Translations under genes and position numbers: made by a program | The notes under the pieces: model-generated | What the model was told of the DNA's origin: nothing | The model's input: only the letters and a program-made list of their open reading frames with translations | Database searches by the model: none | Shown here: piece after piece, positions 59,649-64,000 of the stretch | Layout: each line of letters opens with the position of its first letter | Position numbering within the stretch: position 1 is the first letter of the stretch | DNA from: Orychophragmus violaceus | Lineage: Eukaryota > Streptophyta > Magnoliopsida > Brassicales > Brassicaceae | Reading direction: 5' to 3' | Assembly: GCA_030180135.1 (NCBI GenBank) | Contig: CM058233.1 | Coordinates: 56,998,500 to 57,062,499 of the forward strand | DNA: 64,000 bases

Positions 59649-60322
59649 TGAAGGATTATTGTGTTTATTCAAGGTTTAATTCCCAATTACAACTTAACAC
59701 ATAACCTTAAACAGATCTAGGTTCTTGCAAAACGAATCATAAAGCAAACCTGATCACTACCTTTCAGATTGCAGCGGATGATGGATGGTAATGATGAGAT
59801 CAGCTAGAACAGATGGTAACACCTATTCCTCCTCGAGTATCCACACTCTTACAAGCAAGGGACGGCTGCTAGACCAAAGAGATGGATCAGAGAGAGAGAG
59901 TTTTGGAGAGAGAGACTCGCGGCCACTCTTAGAAAAATCGCAAGAAGCTTTGCTTCCTTAGGGTTTTCTGATTCTCTTATATCTCATTAATGGGCCCAAG
60001 TCATTAGACTAATGGTTCATTAATCTTTTGGGCCCAAAACACAAATCAGACAAAAAGCCTGTATTTTGTCTGGCCCAAAACTCTGATCCAATACAGTAAA
60101 TGCCATTGCATCTTACCGTATTATTTCCATTTAACTTTCCTGTTAGCTATGGTGTGTGACCCTTCGGGATCATACAATACTGGTAATAAGTCCTAAACTT
60201 ATAGATCATGAGCGGACTCTAGCAAGCCATCATGATCACCCAGTATTTATGACTTATGTCTGATCTCGACACTTATCATACTTTCTAGAGATAGTACGGT
60301 AGATTTCAGGACATTCCCAACA
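59649..60322 (-). repeat. LTR3 of tandem Copia array (element-sense 5' LTR)
   Basis: 674 bp. Diagnostic bases: T at 59694, C at 59924, T at 60141, C at 60193. Followed by the TSD CGTTT. Confidence 0.94.
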
Positions 60323-60699
60323 CGTTTCTAGGAGAATGAATGTAAGTCTATACTCGCCAACTTCACTCACGAATACCAGGCATGTTCAAGGCCACAATGA
60401 ACATAATAGAAAACATAGTTCTATGAGAAGATGTCGTTGTGCGATATCTGTTGTCACGGTTTACATCAAAGTCCGGGTGGTTCAAGACATCATGTTCACC
60501 TCTTGGTCGAGTAAACCCGACAGATATCAAAAATGATTGGTTCAAAGCTGAAAAATGCTACCTCTCAGATACAATTACATTGTCGTATACTCTCGAAAGT
60601 CTGTCTAGTCTAGTGAAGTCTAGTCTGGTCAAGTCTATCAAGTTCACTGAGTCTGTCTAGATAGTTGCATCTACATATATTTAGAGTCATTTCTATTTA

Positions 60700-60712
60700 T
60701 GTGGGGGATTTT
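60700..60712 (+). promoter_or_regulatory. Polypurine tract of outer Copia
   Basis: TGTGGGGGATTTT lies directly before the 3' LTR start TGAAATAATT. Confidence 0.6.
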
Positions 60713-61318
60713 TGAAATAATTATTTTAATAATGACATGTTAAAGACATTGTCTTTATTAAAAATGTTTTTGTGTGAAAAGAAATGAGGTAAGCCCATAA
60801 AGACATGGAAGAGAAATTTTTCAATTTGTGGAAACTTGTTATACAAGTAAAATTTCCAAATTTGTGCAAACTTGCTAGAAAAGCTTGTGTGCGGCCCAAG
60901 TCGATTTATTTCCTAAACTTGGCCTTCTCTAATCCTATATAAAGGACCCCTAAGCCTCTCTTGTAGAGCATCCACAATGAAAATCACACAAAGAAAATAA
61001 CAAAAGAAGTTCCTTCAATTATCTTCTGTTTTAGGTTAGTGTCTAATTCGAGAGTATCGTAGTTCTTATGTTCGACAGAACCGATATCGAGTGTTGCGAT
61101 ACGGTTTCATATGGTTGTATCCTGGGACTCATAAATCTTAATTTGACCTGTCACACTACGGGTGATTCTTTGAGTTAAGGAAAGATATCAAATCTCGCCT
61201 CCATATATTCTGATTTCTACTCCTTCTTATAAATCGTTTTGATATCATTTCTTTAACGATTATTGTTTATTCGTGATTAAATCGCTTTTATCGTAGTGTA
61301 CTAAATTTTGGTTCTACA
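60713..61318 (+). repeat. 3' LTR of outer Copia
   Basis: TGAAATAATTATTTT...TTGGTTCTACA with TATATAAAG at 60936-60944. It is visibly diverged from the 5' LTR (substitutions, and two instead of three 35-bp units), so the outer Copia is much older than the array within it. Confidence 0.8.
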
Positions 61319-61533
61319 ATCTTAACTCAAAGAATCCGTTTTTGTTTTATGAATATCAAACGAATTTTAATCGCGAGTAAATAAACGATTTCTCTTCCGC
61401 TTATGATACTAAGAACGTTATCAACGCTAAATGTAGCAAAGATTCATTAATGTAGAGGCGGATTAAAATCTTTTTCAAAACGGTTTCGTGATTAAATGGC
61501 TTTTATCATAGTGTACTAAATTTTGGTTCTACA
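61319..61533 (+). repeat. Extra leader copy and partial LTR end after the 3' LTR
   Basis: 61319-61485 matches the post-LTR leader at 42041-42222 (CTTAACTCAAAGAATCCG, CTTATGATACTAAGAACG, AATGTAGAGGCGGATTAAAA). At 61486 the sequence switches to CGTGATTAAATGGC...GGTTCTACA, a second copy of the last ~48 bp of the LTR (compare 61272-61318). LINE sequence follows at 61534. Confidence 0.78.
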
Positions 61534-62057
61534 GTGAGGAAGAAGAAACCATTAATCATGTAATTTTTGAGTGTTCACCTGCTAGACAAGTATCGGCCAT
61601 ATTGTTTATTCCCTCTGCCCCACACTTATTTCCAAGACCCTCTTTGTTTAATAACTGCGATTATCTCTTTTGGAGGAAAAATGAATATGGATCGGGAGAG
61701 GAAATCTTACATATTTTTCCATGGATAATGTTGCTTATTGGGAACGCAAAGAATTAAAAGTCTTTGATGGGTTAAATGAATCTCCACCATCAGATTCCAC
61801 ATTGTTTCATGTGTATGGGCTGTGGCATACATCAGATTCACTTAGCGGTCATGGCTAGATTATGACTATTGGAGATATGATTATCCATATATGACTTAAG
61901 GATTCCAGACGTTGTATGTCCCCTTTACATACCGAGCTAGGACCACTTCTTTGGACGATGATTTGTCTGATCATGGCTCATATGACCAACGTCCAGTTTG
62001 CTATGGATTGGAAGGCTCTCTTTGTAATGCTCAAAAATCTGGCGGATTGACCACCTT
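61534..62057 (+). pseudogene. LINE ORF2 C-terminal fragment, middle piece
   Basis: Continues the LINE from 41423: EEETINHVIFECSPARQV, then FIPSAPHLFPRPSLFNNCDY, FPWIMLLIGNAKN, and the RNase H-like LLWTMICLI..QFAMDWKALFVMLKNLADWPP. Several stops are present. It is cut at 62057 by the solo LTR and continues after 63675. Confidence 0.75.
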
Positions 62058-63670
62058 TGTAATGGCCCGTTATGGCCCAATCCAAAATTTTCCTGCAAAA
62101 AGGAGGGAAAAGCCCAAAAGCCCAGTTTCCTTTTTTGAATTAGAGCTTTTCCCTCTCATTACAATTATAAATACCCCTTGCCTTCTCCTAGAAATTCACT
62201 ACAAAATCTCCTGGCGATGCTCTGACGTATTCCCGAAGCTTTCCCGGCGTTTTTCTTTTCCTCCTCCATCAGGTAACCCGGAAAATCCTAGCTCTAAGTT
62301 GTTACAAAAGAAACCCGAAATGAATTTTTGATATAACCTTCAAACTGTTTTAAACCCCATGAATCTGAGACCACCACCGTGACCATCGCGATGAGACGAA
62401 ACCGGAGCCATCAGGCTCGCCGCCGGAGATCGCCGCACGCTCCCTCACGCGCCGCTGGAGGAGCCATACGCCGGAGTCCACGCACCGTCGCTGGAGCCGC
62501 CGCCCGAGCCACCGTCGCCGTCGCCGTAGCACCACCGGCGACCGAGGCAACTCGGTTGACCGGTTTAGGTTGACCGGGTCGGGCGTTTACCGGTTGAGCA
62601 TGGACCGGTTCGGTTTGGGTTAACCGGTTCGGTTTGATTCCAAAATTCAATTTCAATTTCTAATTTCTGGTTTAGCCGGGTTCACCCCAATTCCTGGTTT
62701 AAATCAATTTCGTTCCAGTTTAGTTTAGTTAGGATCAGTTAGGGTAATTGGGCCGGTTATGGATTAGGCTCGGTTTGGTCTGGGTTGACCGGCTTGACCG
62801 GTTGACTTTGACCTGACCGTTGACTTTTAGTCAATCAATCTTTAAGTGGCCATAACTTGCTCATCCTGAATCCGATTCGAGCGAAACGAAAGCCTAAATT
62901 GATCGTTTTTCCGTCCTCTTTTTAGTTATGAAGTCTGTTCAAGCAATTTGAATCCCCAAATTGCGATTCTGCCCTTCTTTGGCCAAGGTGAGGACCGGTT
63001 GTGATCTCCCTTGCTCCATTTCAATATCGGGCATGAGTCCTTCGTTAATACTGTCTTTCCTAGGTAGTCTAGGGCAGTAGAGCGCTCGATGTGATTGATT
63101 GTGGAACGTAGAACCTAGGGTGTTGTGTGTTGGGAACGTAGTGGAATTTGTGCGCGCCATTTGTATCGTCGGAAGGGGGGTTTTGGCGAGCCCTCCAGTT
63201 GGCTTTGGGCCGGTTGTTGGCTTCGGGCCGGTTATTTTGGCTTTGGACCGGTTGTGTGAGCCTTCAGGCTGAGGTAGGGTTCAGGAGTGTGAGGGCTGTG
63301 GCCTGGTAGCACGAGTGGACGTTATAATTGAGTAGTGAAGCATTCGGGCGTTGATTGCAAGATTTTATTAGCTTAGAACTCGTTCTCGTAGTTGTGTGGC
63401 GCAAGTTGAGATCGTGGGTTCCCTGAATCCGCCTTCATTGGGTAATTGTGTTTGAAACACTTAATCAAGCCTCTCTTTTCCTTTCCCGTGCCTTTTTCCC
63501 CTGCAGGTCCGGAGGCAGGATTGACGATCGATCGATGTTATTGGTGGATTTTAATCGAAGGTAGTTCGTAGGATTCCTGGGACCCGGTTGGAAGGCAGTC
63601 CGGTCGGACCATTCCGGGTCGATTGGTGCTGCACGACGCCGTTTCTGGATCGTTGGATCAGGTTGTGTCA
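62058..63670 (+). mobile_element. Solo LTR, Tekay/Del-like (1,613 bp)
   Basis: Starts TGTAATGGCCCG, ends GGTTGTGTCA, with a perfect TSD ACCTT (62053-62057 and 63671-63675). No primer-binding site or internal region is present. A TATA-like TATAAATA is at 62166-62173. GGTTGACTTTGACC and CCGGTTCGGTTTGG words are abundant. The orientation is inferred from the TATA box and the TGTAAT start shared with the LARD LTR. It probably arose by LTR-LTR recombination of a full element inserted in the LINE RNase H region. Confidence 0.85.
62166..62173 (+). promoter_or_regulatory. TATA-like box in solo LTR
   Basis: TATAAATA followed by CCCCTTGCC. A plausible LTR core promoter. Confidence 0.5.
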
Positions 63671-63675
63671 ACCTT

Positions 63676-63790
63676 TTCCAGTAACTAGGAGATTTTAAAT
63701 CTTTTATGATGTCATTTCTCCTTTGTAGTATAATTTACATCATTCAAAATGTTACTATGTGTGTAGATTGTCTTATAGAAAATGTACAAA
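63676..63790 (+). pseudogene. LINE RNase H fragment, right piece
   Basis: After the second ACCTT the frame resumes (FPVTRRF*IFYDVISPLYSI, then IYIIQNV), consistent with the segment after WPxF in plant LINE RNase H domains. The alignment fades by ~63790. Confidence 0.5.
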
Positions 63791-64000
63791 TGTACGGTTT
63801 TTTGTTTCTTCTATTTAAATTTATCGGTTTTCGACTATTTAAAAAAAAATATATATATATATTTTAGAAGAGAGTTTCTTTCAAATTGGGTTTAGATTTT
63901 TTTTTTTTTTTTTTAAGAAAGATATTGAAACTGACCGAGTTTGAAGTTTTGAATGAAAACATATCTGAAGTGGAAGCTTCCTTGCGTTGTTACTAATTAA
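63791..64000. other. AT-rich flank
   Basis: Contains an A-run with (TA)n at ~63841-63861 and a long T-run at ~63898-63914. The A-run could be the eroded tail of the LINE, but this is unproven. Confidence 0.4.

Larger units (their letters stand above)
46503..60322 (-). mobile_element. Tandem Copia array: LTR-body-LTR-body-LTR
   Basis: Three 674-bp LTRs (46503-47176, 53076-53749, 59649-60322) alternate with two 5,899-bp bodies. The repeat unit is exactly 6,573 bp in both cases, with no length difference. A single TSD CGTTT (46498-46502 and 60323-60327) flanks the whole array, so it arose from one insertion. Minus-strand primer-binding sites (TGGTATCAGAGCC) precede LTR2 and LTR3 but not LTR1, fixing the orientation. 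Only a few single-base differences separate the units, such as 49059 A versus 55632 G and 50967 G versus 57540 T. It resides in the 3' noncoding part of the outer Copia. Confidence 0.95.
41424..61533 (+). mobile_element. Copia element in a LINE, itself hosting a tandem Copia array
   Basis: The 5' LTR (41424-42040) and 3' LTR (60713-61318) share the TTATTTTAATAATGACATG start block, a TATATAAAG box and the GGTTCTACA end. Pol is on the plus strand (43260-46250). A recognisable gag is lacking. The 3' noncoding region is interrupted by the array 46503-60322 (TSD CGTTT). Past the 3' LTR there is a second copy of the post-LTR leader and a partial LTR end (61319-61533). No clear flanking TSD remains, but the LINE reading frame continues across the element. 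Confidence 0.85.

Overview
This window looks like transposon-packed, probably pericentromeric, nuclear DNA of a flowering plant. The element families (hAT with GGTTCGG subterminal repeats, Tekay/Del-like LTRs, UBN2-gag Copia, plant LINEs with DUF4283 ORF1) suggest Brassicaceae, but I cannot name a species. I found no convincing intact host gene, tRNA, rRNA or CRISPR. Almost every protein signature belongs to a mobile element, and most carry stops or frameshifts. Several boundaries can be read exactly from target-site duplications (TSDs).

Layout. (1) 607-13165: a Gypsy-type element with ~370-400 bp LTRs that carries only gag and protease remnants plus antisense ORF remains. Its 5' LTR is split by a hAT transposon (772-5737, transposase on the minus strand). 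The hAT gene is itself split by a 1,389 bp TG..CA insert (1607-2995, TSD ACTCC). (2) ~13390-17595: a plant LINE with ORF1, reverse transcriptase and RNase H, from which the endonuclease is missing. (3) 18541-36090: a very large non-coding LTR element (LARD-like). Its LTR is 3,584 bp, it has an iMet primer-binding site, a ~3.0 kb internal region without coding capacity, and a conserved 48-bp hairpin tandem array in both LTRs. Its 3' LTR is split by a young Copia element (28465-35641, minus strand, TSD AATCT). (4) 36091-41250: unassigned DNA with LINE tails, fold-back elements, satellites and a non-autonomous hAT (39848-40672, TSD CAAATAA). (5) ~41250-63790: a four-layer nest. A LINE holds a Copia element (41424-61533). 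That Copia holds a three-LTR, two-body tandem Copia array (46503-60322, minus strand, TSD CGTTT). The same LINE also holds a solo LTR (62058-63670, TSD ACCTT) further downstream.

Most notable points. The LTR-body-LTR-body-LTR array has exactly equal 6,573-bp units and one shared TSD, and its middle LTR looks like a recombinant of the outer two. The outer Copia ends in an LTR-leader-partial-LTR remnant, suggesting that it also once carried a tandem. The two inner Copia subfamilies keep a recognisable gag but share an in-frame amber stop at the gag/protease junction and an eroded pol, which points to mobilisation in trans. The LARD LTR hairpin array is a candidate cis-acting RNA structure.
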